Source of the DNA: Psychromicrobium lacuslunae
GTDB lineage: Bacteria; Actinomycetota; Actinomycetes; Actinomycetales; Micrococcaceae
DNA: 64,000 nucleotides
Reading direction: 5' to 3'
Assembly (NCBI RefSeq): GCF_000950575.1
Contig: NZ_CP011005.1
Coordinates: 124,001 to 188,000, forward strand
Part shown: positions 1-8,034 of the stretch, piece by piece
Layout: each line of letters begins with the position of its first letter
Numbering within the stretch: position 1 is the stretch's first letter
Position numbers and translations under genes: made by a program
Notes under the pieces: generated by a model
Told to the model about the DNA's origin: nothing
The model's database searches: none
What the model saw: the letters and a program-made list of their open reading frames with translations, nothing else

Positions 1-2
1 CC

Positions 3-260
3 CCGACCAGCGCAGCGTGGGCTCAGGCCTTCGAATTACCAGCTGCCGGCGGCAGCTTAGAAGTCCGCTACCAGCAGCCCTGGGCGCCGCTGTGGTCAAT
101 CGTGCAACTCGTGGTGATCGCGTTGACGGTGCTGCTGGCTATTCCGATGCCAGCCAGCCGAGGCCGGGCGGGCCAGGCTAAGGCGCTGCGGTTGGCGGCA
201 GCACGTCGGCAGCAACGCAGCATGAGGAAATCCGTAGAGGACGATGATGAGTCGAGCTAA
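3..260 (+). CDS. C-terminal end of a membrane protein, probably family 2 glycosyltransferase (partial)
   Basis: An open frame enters from the left edge and ends at the TAA at 258-260, giving 85 residues. It has one clear hydrophobic segment (about residues 32-48, starting WSIVQLVVIAL), a proline kink and a basic, Arg/Gln/Ala-rich cytoplasmic tail ending in an acidic DDDESS. This one-helix-plus-basic-tail ending is what I associate with the large actinobacterial glycosyltransferases found beside the DUF5719 gene, so the name rests on context and general form, not on a catalytic domain. It overlaps the next gene by 17 bases, implying cotranscription. Confidence 0.5.
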   Translation, partial: PTSAAWAQAFELPAAGGSLEVRYQQPWAPLWSIVQLVVIALTVLLAIPMPASRGRAGQAKALRLAAARRQQRSMRKSVEDDDESS

Positions 261-1851
261 GAAGAACCACTCTCGAAGCGGATTGCTGGTGGGGGTGCTC
301 AGCGGAGTTGGCATTGCCGTGGTGGCGGGTGCCTTGGTGGGGGCGGGCACGGTGTTCCCCGGTCCGGCCGCTAGTAAACCTTTGCAAGCCGGTTCAGCAC
401 AGCTGCCAGCGGGACAGACCGTGGCCAATTGTTTGGGCCCTGCGCAGCTACTGCAGGGCACTGGCAATGGCACCGATCCGCAGTTCTCACCCGCTTCGGC
501 CACTGCGAAGAACCAGATCACCGCCCTGGTGGGCAGCAACGATCAAGCGGTGTTGCCCAATGGGGTGCTCGCGCCCTTGAGTGCTGATGCTTCAGCTAGC
601 GCGTTGGCGACCATTTCTAGCCAGCCCAGCAGCGTCCCGAGCCCGAGCCCGGGTGCAGCTCCGGCGCAGCCCAAGGCAGCAGCGCTGCCGGCCAAGGAAG
701 TAAATTCTTCATCGGTGCTGCGCGTCGATCCGCTCAACGATCGTCGGACTCCGGCCGCCGCGGTGCAGCTCTTCAGCGCTTCGGACGGCGATTTGCAGGG
801 GCTGGCAGGTTCCAGCTGTCAACCGCCTGCGAATGAACTCTGGTTGGTCGGTGGGAATACCCAGGTCGGCCGCACCGCCATCTTGAACATCTCAAACTCA
901 TCGAGCACGCCTGCGACGGTGAATCTGGATCTCTTCGGTGCGGCCGGGCAGATTCAAAGCTCGGGGGCTCGTGGCTTGCTCGTCGCCCCGGGCGCAAGTC
1001 GAGCCATTGTGCTGGCGGGATTGGCGCCGGATCAGAAGAACCTTGCGGTCCACCTGCGCTCGAGCGGCGGGCCGGTCAGTGCGACTATCCAACAGTCGGT
1101 GCTGCGTGGTCTGACCGCCGGTGGGGTGGAGAACCTGACCCCGGTGGCGGCTCCCAGCCAGCGCCAGGTGATCACCGGGATTCAAACATTGGCTCCGGCG
1201 CTGGCGGCTCAGATTTCCGGACAAGCTGATTATCAGGATGCCCAGACCAGCCTCCAAGTGGCAGTACCGGGCAGCAGCGATACGGTTGTGCAAGTGAAAG
1301 TCTATGGTCAGAGTGGTCCGGTCGCTTTGCCCAATGGTGGAGTGCTGACGGCAAAAGCCGGTTCGGTGACAGAGCTGCCGTTGAGCGGCCTGGCCGCTGG
1401 AAACTACACGGTAGATCTCAGCTCGGAAGCACAGGTTACCGCCTCGGTGCGCAGTGTGAACGGCACTAAAGTTGCCGCACCGATCGATTTGGCCAGCGCC
1501 CCGGCGGCTAGCAAAATCACCGACAATCAAATGATCGTGCTGCCTTCCGGAGCGAGTAGCAAGCTCAGCTTCAGCGCACCGACGGGAGCGGCAACGCTGT
1601 CTCTGGTGCCGGTGAAGAGCGATGGTAGCCTGCTGCCGGCCAAGGCGCTTCAGTTGAGGACCGCGACTACAGTGATCATCGATCCGGCAACCCTGGCCGG
1701 AAGTGCGGTGGTGGGCTTTCTCGCCTCATCCAGCGGCGAGGCCTACGGTGCACAATTGCTAAGCCAGAGCGGCGGCGTCGGACTCACCGTGCTGAGTATT
1801 CCGCGCAGCGTGGTGAGCCAGCCGAACAGCGAAATCGCACTGGGGTATTAG
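244..1851 (+). CDS. DUF5719 family secreted or membrane-anchored protein
   Basis: The 535-residue product has a basic N-terminus (MMSRAKKNHSRSG), one hydrophobic segment at about residues 14-36, and then a long Ala/Ser/Val/Gly-rich extracellular region, including a proline-rich spacer near residue 130-145. This matches the DUF5719 proteins that Actinobacteria encode next to a glycosyltransferase in the manA/whiB neighbourhood; their function is unknown. Repeated beta-strand-like stretches suggest stacked beta-sandwich domains. Either of two adjacent ATG codons (244 or 247) could start it. It overlaps the glycosyltransferase end, so the two are probably one operon. No catalytic motif is visible. 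Confidence 0.75.
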   Translation: MMSRAKKNHSRSGLLVGVLSGVGIAVVAGALVGAGTVFPGPAASKPLQAGSAQLPAGQTVANCLGPAQLLQGTGNGTDPQFSPASATAKNQITALVGSNDQAVLPNGVLAPLSADASASALATISSQPSSVPSPSPGAAPAQPKAAALPAKEVNSSSVLRVDPLNDRRTPAAAVQLFSASDGDLQGLAGSSCQPPANELWLVGGNTQVGRTAILNISNSSSTPATVNLDLFGAAGQIQSSGARGLLVAPGASRAIVLAGLAPDQKNLAVHLRSSGGPVSATIQQSVLRGLTAGGVENLTPVAAPSQRQVITGIQTLAPALAAQISGQADYQDAQTSLQVAVPGSSDTVVQVKVYGQSGPVALPNGGVLTAKAGSVTELPLSGLAAGNYTVDLSSEAQVTASVRSVNGTKVAAPIDLASAPAASKITDNQMIVLPSGASSKLSFSAPTGAATLSLVPVKSDGSLLPAKALQLRTATTVIIDPATLAGSAVVGFLASSSGEAYGAQLLSQSGGVGLTVLSIPRSVVSQPNSEIALGY

Positions 1852-1884
1852 TAGCTCCTGAGCTAGATGTAGTTCAGGAATGGT

Positions 1885-2397
1885 TCAGAACCGACGCATC
1901 CTGCCGTAGCTCGGATCCACCGATTCCGGGCTGAGATTCAGGAACACCGCGACCTGCTCCACCACCGCGTCATGCACCACTTCGCGAAGTTCCTCTTCGC
2001 TCTCGGTGCACTGCTCTATCGGTTTGCGATAGACAGTGATGGTTGCGGCTTGCTTGGCGTCAGCCGCTCGAAATGCGGCCAAAGGGGCCTTCTCGCCGAG
2101 ACTGATCAGGTTTTCCAAATCGGAGGGAATCTCCTCCACCGCGAATTGCACGCGATCCATCGCGGCTCCCCAGATTTCCTCCAAGCGGTCGGCGGAGTCC
2201 ACTACAAGATCATCAAATCGCTCCGAACGGCTTCGTGCGCCTGGTAGCGGCGTGAGCATCAGCGGGCCACGCAGTCCGCGTCCATGTCGATCGCGGCGTC
2301 TGGCACGGAAGCTTCGGCGTGTCGGCGCAATAACTGGCTCCGCTGAGGAGAACGCGGAGAGCGTGAAAGACAATCCTTCAACCCGGGCGAACTGCAT
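1885..2397 (-). CDS. Zincin-like metallopeptidase family protein lacking the HExxH motif
   Basis: The 170-residue protein begins with a basic RRRDRHGRGLRGPL segment and then carries the compact alpha/beta fold region (RFDDLVVDSADRLEEIW ... ITVYRKPIEQC) typical of the metallopeptidase family found beside DUF3499 in Actinobacteria. Where active members carry HExxHxxG, this one reads HDAVVEQVAVFL, so zinc ligands are missing and catalysis is doubtful. It is divergent from the DUF3499 gene. A -10 box TAGCAT ends six bases before the ATG, supporting a leaderless transcript and this start codon. Confidence 0.75.
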   Translation of the reverse strand: MQFARVEGLSFTLSAFSSAEPVIAPTRRSFRARRRDRHGRGLRGPLMLTPLPGARSRSERFDDLVVDSADRLEEIWGAAMDRVQFAVEEIPSDLENLISLGEKAPLAAFRAADAKQAATITVYRKPIEQCTESEEELREVVHDAVVEQVAVFLNLSPESVDPSYGRMRRF

Positions 2398-2403
2398 ACC
2401 TCG

Positions 2404-2409
2404 ATGCTA
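2404..2409 (-). promoter_or_regulatory. -10 box of leaderless metallopeptidase-family gene
   Basis: On the minus strand the sequence reads TAGCAT, six bases, ATG (start at 2397). No Shine-Dalgarno sequence is usable, so transcription probably begins at or next to the A of the ATG. Confidence 0.55.
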
Positions 2410-2515
2410 GTCCCGATCTTCAATTTCGGACTACTTTCCTGCTGTTTTGATCCGTTTCGCTTGATCGTTTCGCGTTATTGGGCTTCGCTTGAGGCGAACT
2501 GTCTGTCACTGCGGG

Positions 2516-2521
2516 TAGGCT
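2516..2521 (+). promoter_or_regulatory. -10 box of leaderless DUF3499 gene
   Basis: TAGGCT at 2516-2521 is followed by eight bases and then GTG at 2530. This is the actinobacterial leaderless arrangement and argues for the GTG rather than the ATG at 2539 as start. Confidence 0.5.
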
Positions 2522-2529
2522 ACATATTC

Positions 2530-2928
2530 GTGGGAAAGATGCGTCAGTGTTCACGGTCCGGTTGCCAGCGATCAGCGGTAGCCACCTTGACGTATGTTTA
2601 TGCAGATTCCACTGTGGTGCTTGGCCCGTTGGCAACTTTTGCCGAACCACATAGTTACGATTTGTGTGCCTTGCACGCCGAACGGCTCACTGCTCCGCGC
2701 GGTTGGGATGTTTTGCGACTGGCCATGCCGGATACGCCTCCGCCGCCCAATCCCGATGATCTCCTGGCGCTCGCCGATGCGGTGCGAGAAGCGGCCGCCG
2801 AACCTAAGGAAGTTGTTTCGCCACCGGTGCAGCGCAGTACTCCAACACCTTTGGAATCGCCGGTGGATCGGTCTAACGCCCCCAGTCACGCGAATCGGAA
2901 AGCACATTTGCGGATTCTTCGGGATTGA
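2530..2928 (+). CDS. DUF3499 family zinc-ribbon-like protein
   Basis: The product (132 residues from GTG 2530, 129 from ATG 2539) carries the conserved DUF3499 block: MRQCSRSGCQ, then ATLTYVYADSTVVLGPL, then YDLCALHAERLTAPRGWDV. The CxxxxC and CxxH pairs look like four metal ligands. The C-terminal third is low-complexity, rich in Pro, Ser and acidic residues. The family is actinobacterial, of unknown function, and sits between the zincin-like gene and the phosphomannomutase/Trm112 genes in many genomes. The start is placed at GTG because of the -10 box eight bases upstream. Confidence 0.85.
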   Translation: MGKMRQCSRSGCQRSAVATLTYVYADSTVVLGPLATFAEPHSYDLCALHAERLTAPRGWDVLRLAMPDTPPPPNPDDLLALADAVREAAAEPKEVVSPPVQRSTPTPLESPVDRSNAPSHANRKAHLRILRD

Positions 2929-2950
2929 GCGGAAGCAGTATTCTAAGGAG

Positions 2951-3160
2951 ATGTCCCGAATTCGGAGCGAGTTGCTGAGTGTGTTGCGTTGCCCTATCAC
3001 CGGAGGCCGCTTACATCAGCGGGACGCAGAGTTGATCAGCGATCGAGCGGACCCCACCGGGGTTTTCCCACGCTATCCGGTGCATGATGGCATCGCGATC
3101 TTGCTGCCCCAAGAACCAGAAACCCACCCCGTCGGCAACGACGTCAACAAAAGCCGCTGA
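2951..3160 (+). CDS. Trm112-like small protein
   Basis: This 69-residue protein has the short Trm112 signature: ELLSVLRCPITGGRL near the N-terminus and FPRYPVHDGIAILLP near the C-terminus. Trm112 proteins are zinc-binding partners of methyltransferases in eukaryotes and archaea; actinobacterial versions sit in this same neighbourhood, but only one Cys of the usual zinc site is visible here. The purine-rich AAGGAG directly abuts the ATG, an unusually short spacing, so translation may instead be coupled to the DUF3499 gene 22 bases upstream. It ends nine bases before ahcY. Confidence 0.65.
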   Translation: MSRIRSELLSVLRCPITGGRLHQRDAELISDRADPTGVFPRYPVHDGIAILLPQEPETHPVGNDVNKSR

Positions 3161-3169
3161 GGAGCCCAC

Positions 3170-4636
3170 GTGTCCTTTGACTACAAGATTGCCGATATTA
3201 CCTTGGCGGAAGCCGGACGGCATCAGATCCGTTTAGCTGAGCATGAAATGCCCGGTTTGATGTCGCTTCGCGCCGAATTCGGGGAAGCTCAGCCGCTCAA
3301 GGGTGCACGGATCGCTGGTTCATTGCATATGACAGTGCAGACTGCGGTGCTGATTGAGACCCTGGTGGCCCTGGGTGCCGAAGTGCGCTGGGCCTCTTGC
3401 AATATTTTCTCCACCCAGGATGAGGCTGCCGCCGCAGTTGTGGTGGGCAACGGCACCGTGGACAGCCCTGCTGGCGTGCCGGTATTTGCTTGGAAGGGGG
3501 AGTCCCTTGAGGAATATTGGTGGACCGCTGATCAGATCCTGAGCTGGCCTGGAGCCGCAGAAAACCCCGAGCTAGGCCCCAATATGATCCTCGACGATGG
3601 TGGCGACGCAACCATGCTGGTGCATAAGGGCGTTGAGTTCGAAGCGGCGGGCGGGGTACCTTCCGATGCCGAGGATGATTCGGAGGAATGGCGGATTTTC
3701 CTGCATCGACTGCGGGAGTCGCGTGCCGTCGACGCGCAGAAATGGACCAAGATCGCGGCCCAAATCCAAGGCGTCACCGAGGAAACCACCACCGGCGTGC
3801 ACCGGCTTTACCAACTTGCTGAACAAGGCAAACTGCTCTTCCCGGCGATCAATGTCAACGATTCGGTGACGAAGAGCAAATTCGATAATAAGTACGGCAT
3901 CAGGCATTCACTGCCTGACGGTATTAACCGTGCCACCGATGTGCTGATCGGCGGTAAGGTCGCGGTGGTCTGTGGTTACGGCGACGTCGGCAAGGGGGCT
4001 GCGGAGGCGCTGCGGGGTCAAGGTGCCCGGGTGATTGTTACCGAGATCGATCCGATCTGTGCCCTGCAGGCCGCAATGGATGGCTATCAGGTGGCTAAGT
4101 TGGATTCGGTGATTGCCGAGGGCGATATCTTTATCACCACCACTGGCAATAAGGATGTCATTATGGCTGAGCAGATGCTGGCCATGAAGAATAAGGCGAT
4201 TGTTGGCAATATCGGCCATTTCGATAATGAAATCGATATGGCCGGCCTCGGCAGAGTCAATGGTGTGCAGAAAATTGAAATCAAACCCCAAGTTCATGAA
4301 TGGGTTTTTGACGCCGGCCAGGATGATGAGCGATCAATTATCGTGCTCTCGGAGGGTCGGCTGCTCAACCTGGGGAACGCTACCGGTCACCCCTCATTCG
4401 TGATGAGCAACTCCTTTGCTAACCAGACCATCGCCCAAATTGAGCTGTACACCAAGCGTGATCAGGACGAGTACGAAAAGCAGGTCTATGTGCTGCCGAA
4501 GATCCTCGACGAGAAGGTGGCGCGGTTGCACCTTGATGCGCTCGGCGTGGAGCTGAGCGAGTTGACCAAAGAACAGGCAGAGTACCTCGATGTCGATGTT
4601 GCTGGGCCCTATAAAGCAGAGCAGTACCGTTACTAA
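3170..4636 (+). CDS. ahcY: Adenosylhomocysteinase (S-adenosyl-L-homocysteine hydrolase)
   Basis: This enzyme splits S-adenosylhomocysteine to adenosine and homocysteine, relieving product inhibition of methyltransferases in the cytosolic methyl cycle. The 488-residue length is usual for the longer bacterial type. The substrate domain shows the conserved [16 protein letters not shown] block, and the NAD-binding Rossmann segment shows [18 protein letters not shown]. The C-terminus ends KAEQYRY, the conserved Lys/Tyr tail that reaches into the partner subunit. The start is GTG at 3170 with an AGGAG Shine-Dalgarno six bases upstream. It probably shares a transcript with the Trm112-like gene. Confidence 0.97.
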   Translation: MSFDYKIADITLAEAGRHQIRLAEHEMPGLMSLRAEFGEAQPLKGARIAGSLHMTVQTAVLIETLVALGAEVRWASCNIFSTQDEAAAAVVVGNGTVDSPAGVPVFAWKGESLEEYWWTADQILSWPGAAENPELGPNMILDDGGDATMLVHKGVEFEAAGGVPSDAEDDSEEWRIFLHRLRESRAVDAQKWTKIAAQIQGVTEETTTGVHRLYQLAEQGKLLFPAINVNDSVTKSKFDNKYGIRHSLPDGINRATDVLIGGKVAVVCGYGDVGKGAAEALRGQGARVIVTEIDPICALQAAMDGYQVAKLDSVIAEGDIFITTTGNKDVIMAEQMLAMKNKAIVGNIGHFDNEIDMAGLGRVNGVQKIEIKPQVHEWVFDAGQDDERSIIVLSEGRLLNLGNATGHPSFVMSNSFANQTIAQIELYTKRDQDEYEKQVYVLPKILDEKVARLHLDALGVELSELTKEQAEYLDVDVAGPYKAEQYRY

Positions 4637-4711
4637 TTACTCACAGAATTTCGTTGTCGTACTGAGACCCGGCATTGCACTGTGTGCTCACTTTCCTGAG
4701 CTAAAATAAAA

Positions 4712-4717
4712 TATACA
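4712..4717 (+). promoter_or_regulatory. Candidate -10 box for the L,D-transpeptidase gene
   Basis: TATACA lies in a strikingly AT-rich tract (about 4700-4725) 45 bases before the ATG at 4763. No good -35 hexamer is evident at 16-18 bases, so this is only a plausible promoter. Confidence 0.35.
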
Positions 4718-4762
4718 TTTTCGCCGGATTTATTGGCGTGGGCTGCGTTGCGGGGAGTAGGC

Positions 4763-6013
4763 ATGACAGAGCTGGGACAGGCTAAGCAGAGTCGTAAAGG
4801 GTGGAAGATCGCGGTCGTTACCGGCGTCTGCGTTCTCGCCGCCGCCGGTGGAGTGGGTGCTGCTACGGTGCCCACTTGGGCCAATAACACCGTGGCCTCG
4901 GAGACTCAGAAGCCCGCCAATAGCGAACCGAGTCTGGCAGCTCCGGTGATCAAGCCGATGGTGCTCGGGGTAACCCCGACAAATGGTGCTCTGCAAGTCA
5001 ACCCGGCAACTCCGGCCGTGGTCAAAGCCACAAATGGCACTGTTAAAAAGGTGAGTTTGGTGGAGGACGCCAGTGGCGTTGCCGTACCGGGCAGCCTAAG
5101 CGCCGATGGTTCCACCTGGACCGCGAGCGAACCGCTTAAATTCAATAGCAGCTATACCTACAAATTCACCGTGGTTGATCAGGTTAACCGTGAAACCTCC
5201 AAAACTCAGACCTTCACCACGGTGCCGACCACCCATGAGGCTGACGCCACCAGCTACACCCCAGATGGATCGGTGGTTGGCGTTGCGCAGCCCGTGCAGC
5301 TCACTTTCAGTGAGCCGGTGACCAATAAGGCGGCGGTTGAAAAGGCCATTAAGGTCAGCTCGACCTCGGGGCAGGTCGGTGCCTTCCGCTGGTACGGAGA
5401 CACCATGCTGCGTTACCGGCCAGCGAGCTTCTGGAAAGCTGGTAGTACGGTAACCGTCGATATGAAGCTCTTCGGGGTGGACTTCGGCAATGGCCAGATT
5501 GGCAACTTCAATAAGAAGATCACCATGAAGGTCGGTGATAAGCAGGTGCTCGAAGCGGATGCTGCCGCCCACGTGGCTAAGTACTATGTCAATGACAAGC
5601 TGGTGAAGACCATCCCGGTTACCATGGGTGATCTCCGTTTCCCCTCCGCCTCAGGCTACCTCGTGGTACTGCGGGATAAGCAGGATCCAGCGGTATTCAA
5701 GGCATCCACCATCGGCCTGAAGCCGGGTGACCCGGCCGACTATGGCACCATCACGGTGCGGCATGCGACCAGGCTGAGCCTGAGTGGCGAGTTTATCCAC
5801 CAGGCCACCGATAGTGCGCTGCCCTATATTGGACAGACCAACCTTTCACATGGCTGCATTGGCATGGATGCGGAAAACGCGAAATTCATGTTCGATAACT
5901 TCCTCTTCGGTTCTCCCGTTCATGTGGTCAACTCGACCACCAAGGAGACCATCGCCAATGATGACGGCTTTGGTGATTGGAACATTCCTTTCGCGCAGTA
6001 CGCTGCCCGGTAA
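4763..6013 (+). CDS. L,D-transpeptidase with N-terminal Ig-like domains
   Basis: This is a 416-residue exported cell-wall enzyme forming 3-3 cross-links in peptidoglycan. A basic N-terminus and hydrophobic segment (about residues 14-36) give a signal anchor. Two Ig-like or Big-type domains follow, then the YkuD catalytic domain. The active-site motif reads LSHGCIGM, with Cys at about residue 365, preceded by the conserved GEFIHQ histidine. The start is ATG 4763 because GGGGAG lies five bases upstream; an upstream TTG at 4733 in frame lacks such a site. A strong hairpin follows the gene. Confidence 0.92.
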   Translation: MTELGQAKQSRKGWKIAVVTGVCVLAAAGGVGAATVPTWANNTVASETQKPANSEPSLAAPVIKPMVLGVTPTNGALQVNPATPAVVKATNGTVKKVSLVEDASGVAVPGSLSADGSTWTASEPLKFNSSYTYKFTVVDQVNRETSKTQTFTTVPTTHEADATSYTPDGSVVGVAQPVQLTFSEPVTNKAAVEKAIKVSSTSGQVGAFRWYGDTMLRYRPASFWKAGSTVTVDMKLFGVDFGNGQIGNFNKKITMKVGDKQVLEADAAAHVAKYYVNDKLVKTIPVTMGDLRFPSASGYLVVLRDKQDPAVFKASTIGLKPGDPADYGTITVRHATRLSLSGEFIHQATDSALPYIGQTNLSHGCIGMDAENAKFMFDNFLFGSPVHVVNSTTKETIANDDGFGDWNIPFAQYAAR

Positions 6014-6038
6014 GGCTTAGCAGCTGAATTTAGCTAAT

Positions 6039-6077
6039 GCAGTGGGCGGTGGCATCCTGGATGCCACCGCCCACTGC
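6039..6077. terminator. Bidirectional terminator hairpin between convergent genes
   Basis: A perfect 17-bp stem (6039-6055 with 6061-6077) closes a five-base loop (CCTGG). It lies between the 3' ends of the L,D-transpeptidase (+) and RDD (-) genes. No long T tract flanks it, as is common in Actinobacteria. Confidence 0.8.
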
Positions 6078-6110
6078 GCTGTTAAAGGGGCTCCGGACGC
6101 GCTCTGATGA

Positions 6111-6908
6111 CTACTCGTACGGCAGTTTGCTCAGCCGTGTCCCGAGTGCGTCCGCTCGAGCCTTGACCGCTGTGAGTCGACGGAAGTCCCGATCACGGCG
6201 TTCGGCGCTTACCGCAGCCAAAAAGGCGTCGGGCATGGTGCCCGGGGGAGGCGGCGGGGAGACCCAGGAACTTACTTCATCGGCGAGCGATCGAGAAAGC
6301 TGATCCCGCGAGACTGGGGTCATCTTTGCCGCCTGCTGTTGGAATTGCGAAATTCGCCGGGCCAGGCCGTCCGGCAACCGGCCAATATCGGCTAACTGAG
6401 CCCAGCCTTGCAGATAAGGTGGACCATTGATCGTCAATAGCGGGGTGGCCGGGACTCGTTCCCGCATTGAATAGGTCCCCGCCACCATATCGCCAAGCCG
6501 CTTGGATTTCTGATTGAAGATCGAGACTAGAAAAGCGATCGCGCCGAGGCAAAGATAAAATTCGAAAAAGCCCAGCAAGCCGCGGATAAATGCCTGCCTG
6601 AAGCGGATCGAGCCACCGTCATCCCGCACGATTCGCAAGCCCATCGCATACTTGCCCAGCGACTTCCCACGCGTCATGGTTTCTACCAGTACCGGCAGTA
6701 ACACGGTGTAGAAAATGAGCAAGCTGGTAATAATCGCTGTCCCCGCGGCCCGATCAATATTGTTGAGCAGTCTGAAAACCAAGAACAGGGTTAGTAGATA
6801 GGCGATCAGGGTGACGGCTAAGTCAATCAAAGCGCCCAGGCTACGGGCGGCAAAAGAGGCTGGCCGTAGTTCTAGGACGACGGCTTCGCCGGTGACGATA
6901 CTGCTCAT
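6111..6908 (-). CDS. RDD family membrane protein
   Basis: The 265-residue protein has the RDD domain in its first 150 residues: an Arg in the first helix (FAARSLGALIDL), Asp in the same helix, and three to four membrane segments with the conserved TRGKSLGKYAMGLRIVRDDG loop. The C-terminal 110 residues are soluble and charged. RDD proteins are of uncertain role; some act as ion exchangers. It is divergent from the SpoIIM-like gene, a pairing that Actinobacteria usually keep next to moxR-DUF58 genes; here those genes lie 11 kb away. The ATG follows a TAGGCT box by six bases. Confidence 0.88.
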   Translation of the reverse strand: MSSIVTGEAVVLELRPASFAARSLGALIDLAVTLIAYLLTLFLVFRLLNNIDRAAGTAIITSLLIFYTVLLPVLVETMTRGKSLGKYAMGLRIVRDDGGSIRFRQAFIRGLLGFFEFYLCLGAIAFLVSIFNQKSKRLGDMVAGTYSMRERVPATPLLTINGPPYLQGWAQLADIGRLPDGLARRISQFQQQAAKMTPVSRDQLSRSLADEVSSWVSPPPPPGTMPDAFLAAVSAERRDRDFRRLTAVKARADALGTRLSKLPYE

Positions 6909-6914
6909 GAACCC

Positions 6915-6920
6915 AGCCTA
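6915..6920 (-). promoter_or_regulatory. -10 box of leaderless RDD gene
   Basis: The minus strand reads TAGGCT, six bases (GGGTTC), ATG at 6908. This fits a leaderless start. Confidence 0.6.
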
Positions 6921-6951
6921 AGGCCTCTGTCGATCCGATGGGCTAATCCAG

Positions 6952-6957
6952 TAGGGT
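6952..6957 (+). promoter_or_regulatory. -10 box of leaderless SpoIIM-like gene
   Basis: TAGGGT is followed by six bases and GTG at 6964, with no Shine-Dalgarno sequence. The divergent RDD promoter lies only 31 bases away. Confidence 0.6.
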
Positions 6958-6963
6958 TGAGTT

Positions 6964-7956
6964 GTGGATCTTGATGCTTTCACGGTGGTGCACCGTGAGG
7001 AATGGGCGCGGCTTAAGCAACTCGCTGCACAGCGTCGGCTAAGCGGGGCTGAGGCCGACGAATTACTCAAGCTGTATCAACGTGCCTCAACGCATTTGTC
7101 GATGATCCGTTCGGTCTCGCCAGAAGGTGCACTTTCCGCTTCGCTTTCCACGCTCCTAGCTCAGGCCAGAACCCGATTCACCGGGGCAAGATCGAACGTC
7201 TTCGAAGACGTGGCAAACTTCTTCGTGCTCACCTTGCCGTTAGCGTTTTATCGAATTAGATGGTTGACGCTGGCAATTGGTGCTGCTTTCGTGCTGATCA
7301 CCGTGTTCTATGCGATCTGGGTGGCAGGAAACCCGGATGTCTTGAAAGCTCTTGGCAGCGATGCGCATTTCCGACGCTATGTTGAGGAAGACTTCGTTAA
7401 TTATTATTCGGAGAACCCGGCGGCTTCCTTTGCCGGCCAGGTCTGGACGAACAACGCCTGGATAGCCGCCCAGGAAGTGGCCTTTGGTATTACTGGCATT
7501 TTTGTGCCTTCGGTTATTTATGGAAATGCTTCAAGTTTGGGCATGTCGGCGGGGGTGATGTTTTCCTACGGTCGGGGAGACGTGTTCTTCAGTTACATCC
7601 TGCCGCACGGCATGATGGAGATGACTGCGATCTTCATTGCAGGGGCTGCTGGACTACGCATTTTTTGGGCCTGGATTTCACCCGGTCCGCGTCGCCGTTC
7701 GGAGTCTCTGGCGGTCGAGGGGCGGTCGTTAATCACTACGGCGCTGGGCTTGGTGCTGATCTTGCTGATTTCCGGCCTGGTGGAGGGTTTCGTCACACCC
7801 TCACCGATGCCGCTCTGGCTCAAGCTGAGCATTGGTGCGCTGGTGCTGGCCGCCTACTGGTGCTACACCCTGATCCTTGGCCGGCGGGCGGCCAAGGCCG
7901 GTTACAGTGCCGATCTGGCCGAACAAGACGCCGGTGCTACTGTGCCAACCGTCTAA
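6964..7956 (+). CDS. Stage II sporulation protein M-like membrane protein
   Basis: The 330-residue protein opens with a soluble helical region (about residues 1-80, VVHREEWARLKQLAAQRR) and continues with about five to six membrane helices, including FGITGIFVPSVIYGN and the HGMMEMTAIFIAGAAGL segment typical of SpoIIM/DUF95 proteins. In sporulating Firmicutes SpoIIM works in peptidoglycan remodelling; in non-sporulating Actinobacteria its role is unknown, and it pairs with RDD and MoxR-DUF58 genes. Start GTG 6964 is set by the adjacent -10 box. Confidence 0.87.
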   Translation: MDLDAFTVVHREEWARLKQLAAQRRLSGAEADELLKLYQRASTHLSMIRSVSPEGALSASLSTLLAQARTRFTGARSNVFEDVANFFVLTLPLAFYRIRWLTLAIGAAFVLITVFYAIWVAGNPDVLKALGSDAHFRRYVEEDFVNYYSENPAASFAGQVWTNNAWIAAQEVAFGITGIFVPSVIYGNASSLGMSAGVMFSYGRGDVFFSYILPHGMMEMTAIFIAGAAGLRIFWAWISPGPRRRSESLAVEGRSLITTALGLVLILLISGLVEGFVTPSPMPLWLKLSIGALVLAAYWCYTLILGRRAAKAGYSADLAEQDAGATVPTV

Positions 7957-8022
7957 TTGACCTATTCAGCGCTGATTTGGCTGTGCTCGGGGTGGCAGCG
8001 TGAACCCAGCAGCCCAGCCCGG

Positions 8023-8028
8023 TAGCCT
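8023..8028 (+). promoter_or_regulatory. -10 box of leaderless TIGR01906 gene
   Basis: TAGCCT, six bases, then GTG at 8035. This is the same geometry as the SpoIIM-like promoter 1.1 kb upstream. Confidence 0.6.
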
Positions 8029-8034
8029 CACAGT

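Noticed and set aside
898-1530. 210-codon minus-strand frame inside the DUF5719 gene
   Set aside because: Low-complexity Arg/His/Gln content, antisense to the DUF5719 coding region.
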